In this document: positions 1-8,236 of the stretch, in pieces
Layout of the letters: each line of letters opens with the position of its first letter
Numbering within the stretch: the first letter of the stretch is position 1
Source: Thiopseudomonas sp.
GTDB lineage: Bacteria > Pseudomonadota > Gammaproteobacteria > Pseudomonadales > Pseudomonadaceae
Assembly: GCA_023228985.1 (NCBI GenBank)
Contig: JALOAC010000006.1
Span: forward strand, 1-64,000
Direction: 5' to 3'
DNA length: 64,000 nt
Program-made: the position numbers and the translations under genes
Notes under the pieces: model-generated
What the model saw: the letters and a program-made list of their open reading frames with translations, nothing else
Databases searched by the model: none
What the model was told of the DNA's origin: nothing

Positions 1-635
1 TCAATCGGCAGCGCCACATGATCAGAATACTTGGTGATGACATTACGCAAGCGCCAGCCATCAGCATATTCGCGGGCGTCTGGTTTTAAATGCAACACGA
101 TGCGGCTGCCACGCTCAGGTTTATTAATGGTAGAGATATCAAACTCACCCTCACCGGCTGAGCTCCACAATACGCCTTCCTCAGCACTTAAGCCGGCACG
201 ACGGGTAAAGACTTCCACCTTATCCGCAACAATAAAGGCTGAATAAAAGCCCACGCCAAACTGGCCAATCAGCTGTGAATCTTTCTTTTGATCCCCTGTG
301 AGGTTCTTCAAAAACTCGGACGTACCCGACTTAGCGATGGTACCTAAGTGGTTAATCACCTCATCACGACTCATGCCAATAGCGTTATCTTCGATGGTCA
401 GGGTATTAGCCTCTTTATCAAAGCTGATACGAATTTTCAGCTCAGGATCTTGCTCTAACAACTCAGGCTTAGATAGCGCCTCAAAACGCAATTTATCCGC
501 CGCATCAGATGCGTTAGAAATCAACTCGCGTAGGAAAATCTCTTTATTGGAATACAAAGAGTGAATCATTAGATGCAGTAATTGCTTTACTTCAGTTTGA
601 AAACCAAGCGTTTCTTTTTGTGCGTCTACAGTCAT
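1..635 (-). CDS. htpG: Chaperone protein HtpG (Hsp90), N-terminal part
   Basis: Cytosolic Hsp90-family ATPase chaperone; the gene runs off the left edge so only about 211 N-terminal residues are present. The reverse strand reads MTVDAQKETLGFQTEVKQ at the start, followed by the GHKL ATP-site motifs: ELISNASDAADKL (Mg/ATP-binding Asn helix), EDNAIGMSRDE (the DxG-type motif, here with Ala in place of the common first Gly) and GQFGVGFYSAF (the lid glycine motif). ATG at 633-635 is the only sensible start. No partner gene is obvious; the next gene on the same strand would lie outside the window. Identification is by direct recognition of the family motifs. Confidence 0.97.
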   Translation of the reverse strand, partial: MTVDAQKETLGFQTEVKQLLHLMIHSLYSNKEIFLRELISNASDAADKLRFEALSKPELLEQDPELKIRISFDKEANTLTIEDNAIGMSRDEVINHLGTIAKSGTSEFLKNLTGDQKKDSQLIGQFGVGFYSAFIVADKVEVFTRRAGLSAEEGVLWSSAGEGEFDISTINKPERGSRIVLHLKPDAREYADGWRLRNVITKYSDHVALPI

Positions 636-721
636 TATTTAACTCCACAGTTATAAACCACCGTGATACGGTCATGCACTGGGAGATGGGGGCGGCAAAA
701 AATAATTCAAGCAAAAACCCC

Positions 722-1936
722 TTACTGTTCTGACATCCACATAATTTCTTCTATTTCATCCGGCTGCAGCTGAAAAGTCACTTCACCACCTTTATGCATG
801 CTGCGTTTGAAAATCAAACCACCCTCAGCATTCAGACCCTGAAAATAGCCTGTAAAATTATGCCTATTAATGGTTTTAACCTGCATTTCTTGGTTTAGAT
901 AGCCGTTAAAATTAGCTAACAGATGCGCCAATGAGAACTCCTCGGCCTGCTCTACTTGTATGCTGTCACGTGCAGCCAGTTGCTGGGCTATGGCCGCAAG
1001 ATTTGAGTCGACTACTTGCCAGCGCTGATCTTTGGTCAAAGTAAACTGCACTGGAAAACTCTTGTTAGCAATCAACAGCTGACCTTGCACCGACAACGGC
1101 ACAGAAAACATATCAAGCTTGGATGTACGCTTAAAATGCAAATTGTCCACTTCCAGTAGGCTGCGACTGTAGTTATGCAATAAATAATCGATCGTTTGCG
1201 CATGGTCATAACTTAAATCAACCTGCGTTCCCTGATAGCGCAACTTATCGCTGTTCACTTCCAGCACACCGGAAACCTGCGTGTGTTGCGACTTTGCTAG
1301 TGCCAGATAAAAATTGCCCACCAACTTATTCGGCGGCTGGCTGTTTAAAGCTATGTGCAGGGTGTAGTCAGCCTTTATCTGCTTTATCAATCTTTGTCCG
1401 CGCTGGTAGTCGTACCAGAGAATTTCAATTTGCGGTACTGGCTGTTGATCATCAGGCAGCACATCAACAAACAAACCATTTTGTTGTTGCAAATTAGGTA
1501 CGCTGAGTAATGTGATTTTTATCTGAGCGGCAAAACCATCAGCAGAGTTTTCACGTAAATACACTACATTCTTATCAAGTTCGACAGAATCGGCTAAAAA
1601 ACGCTGTCCAAAGATAGTGCCCTGTACCTGCCCATCATGCTCTAGAGCCTGCTCTTTTCCACCTGAAAACCAATGCCACGCCATTATTTTTTGCCATTTC
1701 TCCGGTTGCTCGGTAGCCAACTGGTAGCTGCCTGCCACCAGCACACCCACGCCAACAAACAGCGCCATTAAGGGCAGCACCGCACGGCGCCAATGCAGCA
1801 GCAAAAAGATAACCGCAAGAGGCGGCAACACCACGGCTAAACCCCAAAAAGGCTTAAACATAAAAGCGCGCCAAATCAGCCAAAGCCAGCCTAATAAAAA
1901 AATCAACAAGCCTGCAAGAATGAGTATCGCTGCCAT
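722..1936 (-). CDS. Uncharacterised inner-membrane protein, 404 aa
   Basis: I do not recognise this protein. The first 75 residues form three closely spaced hydrophobic segments (about 2-27, 29-49 and 52-73), separated by short basic or tryptophan-rich turns, so it is very likely anchored in the inner membrane by its N-terminus. The remaining 330 residues are hydrophilic, rich in Gln and beta-prone, with no cysteine cluster, Walker motif or other signature I can name. A plausible AAAGGG Shine-Dalgarno lies about 8 bases before the ATG. It is transcribed alone or after the branched-chain amino-acid carrier gene upstream (34-bp gap). Length, codon use and membrane topology argue that it is real; function is unknown. 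Confidence 0.85.
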   Translation of the reverse strand: MAAILILAGLLIFLLGWLWLIWRAFMFKPFWGLAVVLPPLAVIFLLLHWRRAVLPLMALFVGVGVLVAGSYQLATEQPEKWQKIMAWHWFSGGKEQALEHDGQVQGTIFGQRFLADSVELDKNVVYLRENSADGFAAQIKITLLSVPNLQQQNGLFVDVLPDDQQPVPQIEILWYDYQRGQRLIKQIKADYTLHIALNSQPPNKLVGNFYLALAKSQHTQVSGVLEVNSDKLRYQGTQVDLSYDHAQTIDYLLHNYSRSLLEVDNLHFKRTSKLDMFSVPLSVQGQLLIANKSFPVQFTLTKDQRWQVVDSNLAAIAQQLAARDSIQVEQAEEFSLAHLLANFNGYLNQEMQVKTINRHNFTGYFQGLNAEGGLIFKRSMHKGGEVTFQLQPDEIEEIMWMSEQ

Positions 1937-1969
1937 GGTGTTTACCCTTTAACTTGAATATTTACTAGT

Positions 1970-3289
1970 CTATGGCTGCGCGTATTTTTTGGCAGCATTA
2001 TTTTGTTTTCTATCCAACAGCGTTAATAGAATTATTGCTACACACACGGGCATCACCCAAGCCATCTGCTTGTGCGCCAAGGGTAACTGCTGGAAAACTG
2101 TCAGTAACTGCCAATCAATCCCCACCACCACTAATGCATCAATCAACCCAAAAACCAGCGTCATTAATAACACGGGCTTAAATACGCGCCCTGGGTTGTA
2201 CCAAATGGGCTTTAGGAAACTTAACAACACCAACACTATCGCTAATGGATACAGCCCCACCAAGGCTGGTACTGACACCTTAATCAGCTGGGTTAAACCT
2301 TGATTGGCAACCACCAAACTAAACAGCGTAAAAGACACCACTGTTCTTTGATAGCGAATACCCCACAACTGCTTAAAGTATTCTCCACAGGCCGCCAGCA
2401 GTCCAGTGGCGGTGGTTAAACAGGCAAGAGTAATAACCACGGACAACAGTAAAATACCCCAATCACCAAAAGCATAATGCACGTAGATAGCTAAAACCTG
2501 TCCGCCATTTGTGGCATCCGCAGCAATCTGATGGCTGGTTGCGCCAAGATAAAATAAAGACACATACACCACAGATAAACCAAGCGCAGCAATAAGCCCA
2601 GCATAAATTGAATAGCGCGTGATTTGCTTAAGTTCAGTGACACCCTGACTGCGGATTGTTCCGGCAATCACCACACCAAATACCAGAGCACCCAAGGCAT
2701 CCATGGTCAAATAACCATCAAGAAAACCCTGCGTCATAGGTTGGCTAGCATAATGACCTCTTGCTTCCCCCAAGCTTCCAGCAGGATTGAATAACGTCGC
2801 CAAGCCAAGCAATACAAGGGCAGCCAATAAGACTGGAGTAATGAACTGACCGATTCGCACCAATATTTTATTGGGGTTAAGCGCTAAATAAAGCACTGCT
2901 GCAAAATACAGACTGCTAAACAGCAGTAATAGCCACCAATGCTCACCAAAAAAAGGCACTATTCCTATTTCATAGGCGACCACTGCAGTGCGCGGCGTGG
3001 CGAAAAATGGGCCAATTGCCAAGTAGACCATAATGGCAAACACCGTTCCTGCACGCATGCCTATAGGTGCCGTCAGAGTTTGCAAGCCACCACCAACCTT
3101 GGCTAAAGCTATTACTGTAGCCAGCGGCAAGCCCACGCCAGTAAGCAAAAAACCCATTGCTACTAACCACAGCTGGCTACCTGATTGCACGCCTGCCGCT
3201 GCTGGAAAAATAATATTTCCCGCTCCGAGAAACAAGGCAAAGGTCATAAAACCAAGCGCCATAATTTGTGATTTTGAGAGTGACTTCAT
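1970..3289 (-). CDS. brnQ: Branched-chain amino acid:Na+ symporter (BrnQ/BraB family)
   Basis: Polytopic inner-membrane carrier that imports leucine, isoleucine and valine with a cation. The 439-residue protein is hydrophobic throughout with about 12 predicted membrane segments, the family length. The N-terminus contains LFLGAGNIIFPAAAG, the characteristic first-helix motif of the LIVCS family, followed by TPRTAVVAYEIGI in helix 3. The start is the ATG at 3289 with AAGG about 10 bases upstream. In Pseudomonas the orthologue (braB) also lies immediately after sucD, so position supports the call. A terminator hairpin separates it from sucD, implying its own promoter or read-through. Confidence 0.93.
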   Translation of the reverse strand: MKSLSKSQIMALGFMTFALFLGAGNIIFPAAAGVQSGSQLWLVAMGFLLTGVGLPLATVIALAKVGGGLQTLTAPIGMRAGTVFAIMVYLAIGPFFATPRTAVVAYEIGIVPFFGEHWWLLLLFSSLYFAAVLYLALNPNKILVRIGQFITPVLLAALVLLGLATLFNPAGSLGEARGHYASQPMTQGFLDGYLTMDALGALVFGVVIAGTIRSQGVTELKQITRYSIYAGLIAALGLSVVYVSLFYLGATSHQIAADATNGGQVLAIYVHYAFGDWGILLLSVVITLACLTTATGLLAACGEYFKQLWGIRYQRTVVSFTLFSLVVANQGLTQLIKVSVPALVGLYPLAIVLVLLSFLKPIWYNPGRVFKPVLLMTLVFGLIDALVVVGIDWQLLTVFQQLPLAHKQMAWVMPVCVAIILLTLLDRKQNNAAKKYAQP

Positions 3290-3307
3290 GCAGCTGCAAC
3301 CTTAATG

Positions 3308-3332
3308 AAAAAAGCCGCCTGTTGGCGGCTTT
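3308..3332 (-). terminator. Rho-independent terminator after sucD
   Basis: A perfect 6-bp GC stem (GCCGCC/GGCGGC), extended by A:T pairs around a 4-nt loop, is followed on the minus strand by a run of T. It lies between the sucD stop and the brnQ start, so it most likely ends the TCA-cycle transcript. Confidence 0.8.
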
Positions 3333-3347
3333 GACTATTGTAACCTG

Positions 3348-4229
3348 TTACTTAATTTGCCAACCAGTCACTTTTGCTAAGGCTGTCCCTATTTCTGCTA
3401 GCGAACGCACGGTGGTTACTCCGGCATCTTCAAGCGCAGCAAACTTATCCTCCGCTGAGCCCTTGCCACCTGCAATGATGGCTCCAGCATGCCCCATGCG
3501 TTTTCCAGGAGGCGCTGTCACCCCAGCAATATAGGCAACCACTGGTTTAGTAACATGCTGTTTGATATACACAGCCGCTTCTTCTTCGGCAGTACCACCA
3601 ATCTCACCAATCATGACAATGGCTTCGGTTTGCTCATCCTGTTCAAACAACTCCAGCATATCCACAAAACTTGAGCCCGGAATTGGATCACCACCAATAC
3701 CAACACAGGTGGACTGACCAAAACCCGCATCCGTCGTTTGCTTAACCGCCTCATAGGTAAGCGTACCCGAGCGCGATACAATGCCCACTTTACCCGGCTG
3801 ATGGATATAGCCCGGCTGAATACCAATTTTGCATTCACCCGGTGTAATTACTCCAGGGCAATTCGGACCTATTAAGCGCACGCCCAGCTCATCACACTTG
3901 TGCTTTACCAGCAGCATATCCAGCGTTGGCACGCCCTCAGTGATGCAGACAATTAACTTGATGCCAGCAAAAGCCGCTTCCAGAATCGAGTCTTTGCAAA
4001 ACTGTGCCGGCACATAAATCACTGACGTATCAGCGCCGGTAGCCTTTACGGCTTCTTGCACCGTATTAAAGACCAGCAAACCCAGGTGCACGGTACCGCC
4101 TTTTTCTGGCGTAACTCCGCCGACCATTTGCGTGCCGTACTCAAGTGCTTGCTGAGAATGAAACGTACCCTGCGTACCGGTAAACCCCTGACAAATCACT
4201 TTGGTGTCTTTATTTATCAGAATACTCAT
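3348..4229 (-). CDS. sucD: Succinyl-CoA synthetase, alpha subunit
   Basis: Alpha subunit of succinate-CoA ligase, which converts succinyl-CoA to succinate with nucleoside-triphosphate formation in the TCA cycle. At 293 residues it has the normal length. It starts MSILINKDTKVICQGFTG, the CoA-binding Rossmann domain, and carries the phosphohistidine motif KRMGHAGAII with His at about residue 247. The ATG overlaps the sucC stop codon by 4 bp, so the two subunits are translationally coupled. Last gene of the sdh-suc cluster; a strong terminator follows. Confidence 0.98.
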   Translation of the reverse strand: MSILINKDTKVICQGFTGTQGTFHSQQALEYGTQMVGGVTPEKGGTVHLGLLVFNTVQEAVKATGADTSVIYVPAQFCKDSILEAAFAGIKLIVCITEGVPTLDMLLVKHKCDELGVRLIGPNCPGVITPGECKIGIQPGYIHQPGKVGIVSRSGTLTYEAVKQTTDAGFGQSTCVGIGGDPIPGSSFVDMLELFEQDEQTEAIVMIGEIGGTAEEEAAVYIKQHVTKPVVAYIAGVTAPPGKRMGHAGAIIAGGKGSAEDKFAALEDAGVTTVRSLAEIGTALAKVTGWQIK

Positions 4230-5395
4230 TGCTGCCCCTCCGCTGCTTTTACCGCCAACTGAGCAGCCTCGCTCAAGCTCTGAGCAGCAATAATATTTAA
4301 GCCACTTTTAGCCAGCATGTCGGCACCTAGCTCAGCGTTGTTACCTTCAAGCCGTACCACTACAGGCACTTGCACTCCGACTTCGGCTACCGCACCCATA
4401 ATGCCCTCAGCGATAATATCGCAGCGCACTATGCCGCCAAAAATATTAACCAGTACGGCTTTTACGTGCTCATCAGAAAGAATGATTTTAAAGGCTTCAG
4501 TGACCCGTGCTTTATCGGCGCTACCACCGACATCAAGAAAGTTAGCCGGCTCACCCCCATAAAGACTGACCATATCCATGGTGCCCATAGCTAAACCTGC
4601 ACCATTGACCATGCAACCAATATTGCCATCTAGGGCAACATAATTAAGATCGAATTTTGCCGCATGCGCTTCGCGTGGGTCTTCTTGGCTAATGTCACGC
4701 AACGCACGCATTTTGGCTTGACGGTACAGGGCATTATCATCCACGTTAGCTTTGGCATCGAGGCAAAACAGCTCTCCATCGGTTTTAATAACCAGCGGGT
4801 TTACTTCCAGCAGTGATAGATCACGCTCTATAAACAAGCGGACTAGATTAACAAACAACCTACTGAACTGACGCACCTGCTCATTATTTAAGCCTAATTG
4901 GTAACCCAAGGATCGTGCTTGAAAGGGTAGCGGCCCTACCATAGGGTCAATGCTGGTCTGCAAAATTTTTTCTGGTGTGCGCTGCGCAACCTGTTCAATA
5001 TCCACGCCGCCTTCAGCACAGGCGATAAAGACAACTTTTTGTTTGGCTCGATCAATCACAACACTAAGATACAACTCTTGCGTAAACTCTACGCACTTCT
5101 CAATCAGAATACTGTGGACTGGCTGGCCCTTAGCATCCGACTGATAGGTTACCAGCCGCTCACCCAACCAGTGCCGCGCAAAATCTTCCGCCTCAGTGAT
5201 AGAGCGCACCAGTTTAACACCACCCGCCTTACCACGCCCTCCTGCATGCACTTGAGTTTTCACCACCCAACACTGGCCGCCTAGGCTGGTGCAGGCTTGG
5301 CTTATCTCATCGACTCGAGTAGCCACCACCCCGCGCGCCACGGGTAAGCCGTAATCGGCAAAGAGCTGTTTGGCCTGATATTCATGTATGTTCAT
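4226..5395 (-). CDS. sucC: Succinyl-CoA synthetase, beta subunit (ADP-forming type)
   Basis: ATP-grasp subunit that binds nucleotide and succinate and pairs with SucD. The 389-residue protein begins MNIHEYQAKQLFADYGLPV and contains the ATP-grasp segment VKTQVHAGGRGKAGGVKL near residues 45-62 and the conserved NIFGGIVRCD loop near 320. Length equals the family norm. It overlaps sucD by 4 bp and is separated from lpd upstream by a strong hairpin terminator, so sucCD may be expressed at a lower level than the 2-oxoglutarate dehydrogenase genes or from an extra promoter in the short gap. Confidence 0.98.
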   Translation of the reverse strand: MNIHEYQAKQLFADYGLPVARGVVATRVDEISQACTSLGGQCWVVKTQVHAGGRGKAGGVKLVRSITEAEDFARHWLGERLVTYQSDAKGQPVHSILIEKCVEFTQELYLSVVIDRAKQKVVFIACAEGGVDIEQVAQRTPEKILQTSIDPMVGPLPFQARSLGYQLGLNNEQVRQFSRLFVNLVRLFIERDLSLLEVNPLVIKTDGELFCLDAKANVDDNALYRQAKMRALRDISQEDPREAHAAKFDLNYVALDGNIGCMVNGAGLAMGTMDMVSLYGGEPANFLDVGGSADKARVTEAFKIILSDEHVKAVLVNIFGGIVRCDIIAEGIMGAVAEVGVQVPVVVRLEGNNAELGADMLAKSGLNIIAAQSLSEAAQLAVKAAEGQQ

Positions 5396-5436
5396 GCCCG
5401 AACCTCTTGTACATTAATTAGCCACATTGCATTAAT

Positions 5437-5466
5437 AAAAAAGCCGCCCAGTGAGGCGGCTTTTTT
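5437..5466 (-). terminator. Intra-cluster terminator between lpd and sucC
   Basis: Six A, GCCGCC, 6-nt loop, GGCGGC, six T: a symmetric intrinsic terminator in the 74-bp gap between the lpd stop and the sucC start. Its stem sequence is the same as that of the terminator after sucD. Being symmetric it could act in either direction, but only minus-strand genes flank it. It may attenuate transcription into sucCD. Confidence 0.8.
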
Positions 5467-5469
5467 ATT

Positions 5470-6906
5470 TTAACGCTTTTTGCGATTCCCAATGTGTATC
5501 GCTTTGCCGTTTACTGCTAACGCAGCTTCTTTCATAGTCTCAGACAGGGTTGGATGCGAGAAGACCATCATACCCAGATCTTCCGCACTGGTACCAAACT
5601 CCATCGCTATCGCACCTTGCTGAACCAATTCAGCCGCGCTAGGACCAATAACATGCACACCCAGCACGCGATCGGTTTGTGCATCAGCAATGATTTTCAC
5701 AAAACCTGTGGTGTCGTTAGCGGCCATGGCGCGACCACTGGCGGCGAAAGGAAACACGCCCACATTGATGGCTACGCCTTCACCTTTAAGGGTCTGCTCA
5801 GTTTTACCTACGCCAGCAATTTCTGGGTGTGTGTAAATCACGCCCGGAATTAAGTCGTAGTTCATTTGAGTTTTCTGACCGGCGATACGCTCTGCAACCA
5901 TCACACCTTCTTCGGAAGCTTTGTGCGCCAGCATGGGTCCACGCACTACGTCACCAATGGCATACACTCCCGGAACACTGGTTGCACACTGATCATCTAC
6001 ATAGATAGAACCACGTTCATCCAGAGTGACACCGCTATCAGCAGCCAATAAATTTGAGGTTTCAGGGCGACGACCTACAGCTACAATCAACTTATCAAAA
6101 GTCATTTGCTGCTCACCATTGGCTTCAGTAAAGCTGACGGTAACTTGGTTTTTCTCAACTTGCGTAGCAGTCAAGCGCGCACCCAAACGAATATTCAGAC
6201 CCTGTTTGGTTAAAACCTTTAGTGCTTCTTTGGCAACCTGCTCATCGACAGCAGGCAAAAATTGCTCTTGCGCCTCAATAACAGTTACCTCTGCGCCTAA
6301 GCGTGCCCACACAGAACCCAATTCTAGGCCGATCACGCCAGCGCCAATTACACCAAGCTTTTTCGGTACCTCTTGGAATTCCAAAGCGCCAGTTGAGTCA
6401 ACAATCACTTCTTGGTCAACAGGTGCAGGTGGGATATCAATCGGCTGTGAACCTGCAGCGATAATAATGCTATCTGCTTCGTAGACTTGTACAGTGCCGT
6501 CTAGACCCGTGACTTCAACCTGCTTGTTGGCTAGCAGTTTACCGTGTCCCTCGATAGTGGTAACACCGTTGGCTTTAAATAAGCCAGCAATACCCGCTGT
6601 AAGGTTTTTAACGATAGTGGTTTTGCGGCCGATCATGGCAGGTACGTCCATCGCCACATCTTTTACGCTAATACCATGCTGACCAAAGCTTTCTTTGGCT
6701 TCATGGTATTTCCAAGAACTGTCGAGCAGCGCTTTAGATGGGATACAACCAACGTTTAAGCAGGTTCCACCTAAAGCCAGCTTGTCATCTTTACCTTGGT
6801 ATTTTTCGATACAGGCTGTTTTCAACCCTAACTGTGCCGCTCTAATTGCCGCAACATATCCGCCGGGGCCTGCTCCGATTACGAGCACATCAAATTTTTG
6901 TGACAT
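5470..6906 (-). CDS. lpd: Dihydrolipoamide dehydrogenase (E3)
   Basis: FAD flavoenzyme that reoxidises lipoamide on 2-oxoglutarate dehydrogenase (and possibly other 2-oxoacid complexes) and reduces NAD+. The chosen ATG gives 478 residues, the length of Pseudomonas LpdG, and is preceded by GAGGAAACC. An in-frame start 10 codons upstream lacks this spacing. Visible are the FAD motif GAGPGGYVAA (11-20), the redox-active disulfide GGTCLNVGCIPSK (Cys49/Cys54), the NAD motif GAGVIGLELG and the C-terminal dimer-interface HAHPT-like segment FSHPTLSETM. It follows sucB in the E1-E2-E3 order. Confidence 0.98.
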   Translation of the reverse strand: MSQKFDVLVIGAGPGGYVAAIRAAQLGLKTACIEKYQGKDDKLALGGTCLNVGCIPSKALLDSSWKYHEAKESFGQHGISVKDVAMDVPAMIGRKTTIVKNLTAGIAGLFKANGVTTIEGHGKLLANKQVEVTGLDGTVQVYEADSIIIAAGSQPIDIPPAPVDQEVIVDSTGALEFQEVPKKLGVIGAGVIGLELGSVWARLGAEVTVIEAQEQFLPAVDEQVAKEALKVLTKQGLNIRLGARLTATQVEKNQVTVSFTEANGEQQMTFDKLIVAVGRRPETSNLLAADSGVTLDERGSIYVDDQCATSVPGVYAIGDVVRGPMLAHKASEEGVMVAERIAGQKTQMNYDLIPGVIYTHPEIAGVGKTEQTLKGEGVAINVGVFPFAASGRAMAANDTTGFVKIIADAQTDRVLGVHVIGPSAAELVQQGAIAMEFGTSAEDLGMMVFSHPTLSETMKEAALAVNGKAIHIGNRKKR

Positions 6907-6982
6907 GAGGTTTCCTCGGGTAGTGGTACATACCACATTGACTCTAGCCGCTCACTGACAAGGAACGGCTAGAATTAAACAT

Positions 6983-8176
6983 TTAGATATCCAAGAGTAG
7001 ACGTGCTGGATCTTCAAGCAAGTCTTTCATGGTGACCAAGAACGTCACGGCTTCTTTTCCGTCAATCAAACGGTGGTCATAAGACAGCGCTAAGTACATC
7101 ATCGGCAGAATAACCACTTCGCCATTCACTGCCATTGGACGCTCTTGAATTTTGTGCATGCCTAAAATCGCAGTTTGTGGTGGGTTAACAATTGGCGACG
7201 ATAGCAGCGATCCAAAGACACCACCATTAGAGATAGTAAAGGTACCACCGGTCATTTCTTCAATAGTTAGCTTGCCATCACGCGCCTTCAGGCCGTACTC
7301 ACGAATGGTGGCTTCAATTTCAGCCAGACTCATGAACTCAGCATTGCGCAATACAGGAACCACCAGACCACGGTCGCTGGATACAGCTACGCCGATATCC
7401 TGATAGCCGTGATAGACAACGTCTTTGCCATCAATGGACGCGTTAACGCCAGGTTGACGTTTCAGCGCTTCGGTTGCGGCCTTGACGAAGAAGGACATGA
7501 AACCTAGACGCGTACCGTTATGAGTTTTTTCGAACAGGTCTTTGTATTTGGCACGCAACTCCATGATCGGCTTCATATTAACTTCGTTGTAGGTCGTCAA
7601 CATTGCCATAGTGGACTGGGCTTCGACCAAGCGCTCAGCTACCTTGGCGCGCAAGCGCGTCATTGGTACACGCTTCTCGGTACGATCACCGGCGGCAAAC
7701 AGCGGCGCTTCAGCCGCAACTGCAGCAGGACGCGCAGCAGCGGCAGGCTTACCAGCAGCAGCTGCGACAGCGTCTTCTTTAGTAACGCGACCGTCTTTAC
7801 CTGTACCTTGAATGCTGGCTGGATTCAGTGCGTTTTCCTCAGCAATTTTGCGTGCTGCAGGTGACAAAATCGGCTCTGCAGTTGTAGCTGCTGCTGCCTG
7901 TGGCGCTGCCTCTGCTGCGGGGGCTGCACTGGCGGTAGCTTGCGTATCCAGTTTACCCAATAGCTCACCACTGAGAACAGTTGCGCCTTCTGCTGCAACG
8001 ATCTCAGTAATAACACCGTCAGCTTCGGCCAATACTTCCATGACGACCTTATCGGTCTCAATATCTACAATAAGTTCATCACGCTTAACAGATTCGCCTA
8101 CTTGTTTGTGCCAAGTAGCAACAGTACCGTCTGCTATGGACTCTGGAAAAGCTGGAGCTTTAATTTCAATTGCCAT
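6983..8176 (-). CDS. sucB: Dihydrolipoyllysine-residue succinyltransferase (E2 of 2-oxoglutarate dehydrogenase)
   Basis: Core acyltransferase of the 2-oxoglutarate dehydrogenase complex. Order: one lipoyl domain (1-78) with the lipoylated Lys43 in IETDKVVMEV, an Ala/Pro-rich linker (80-105), an E3/E1-binding domain around PAARKIAEENAL, a second Ala-rich linker, and the catalytic CAT domain ending in YDHRLIDGKEAV with the active-site His. The ATG at 8176 is chosen because AGGAT lies 8 bases upstream; an ATG two codons earlier is too close to that ribosome site. 397 residues. Confidence 0.97.
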   Translation of the reverse strand: MAIEIKAPAFPESIADGTVATWHKQVGESVKRDELIVDIETDKVVMEVLAEADGVITEIVAAEGATVLSGELLGKLDTQATASAAPAAEAAPQAAAATTAEPILSPAARKIAEENALNPASIQGTGKDGRVTKEDAVAAAAGKPAAAARPAAVAAEAPLFAAGDRTEKRVPMTRLRAKVAERLVEAQSTMAMLTTYNEVNMKPIMELRAKYKDLFEKTHNGTRLGFMSFFVKAATEALKRQPGVNASIDGKDVVYHGYQDIGVAVSSDRGLVVPVLRNAEFMSLAEIEATIREYGLKARDGKLTIEEMTGGTFTISNGGVFGSLLSSPIVNPPQTAILGMHKIQERPMAVNGEVVILPMMYLALSYDHRLIDGKEAVTFLVTMKDLLEDPARLLLDI

Positions 8177-8207
8177 CTTCATTATCCTATCAATTTGGGA
8201 GTTCGAT

Positions 8208-8229
8208 GGCCGTAGCTCAGGCTACGGCC
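8208..8229 (-). other. Intercistronic hairpin between sucA and sucB
   Basis: Perfect 9-bp inverted repeat GGCCGTAGC/GCTACGGCC with a 4-nt loop in the 60-bp sucA-sucB gap. There is no T-tract on either side, so it is not a typical terminator; it more likely influences mRNA processing or stability of the sucA and sucB segments. Confidence 0.6.
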
Positions 8230-8236
8230 TTTACTG

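Noticed and set aside
6026..6484. 152-codon plus-strand frame antisense to lpd
   Set aside because: Lies wholly inside a conserved gene; composition is that of an antisense shadow and no motif is recognisable.
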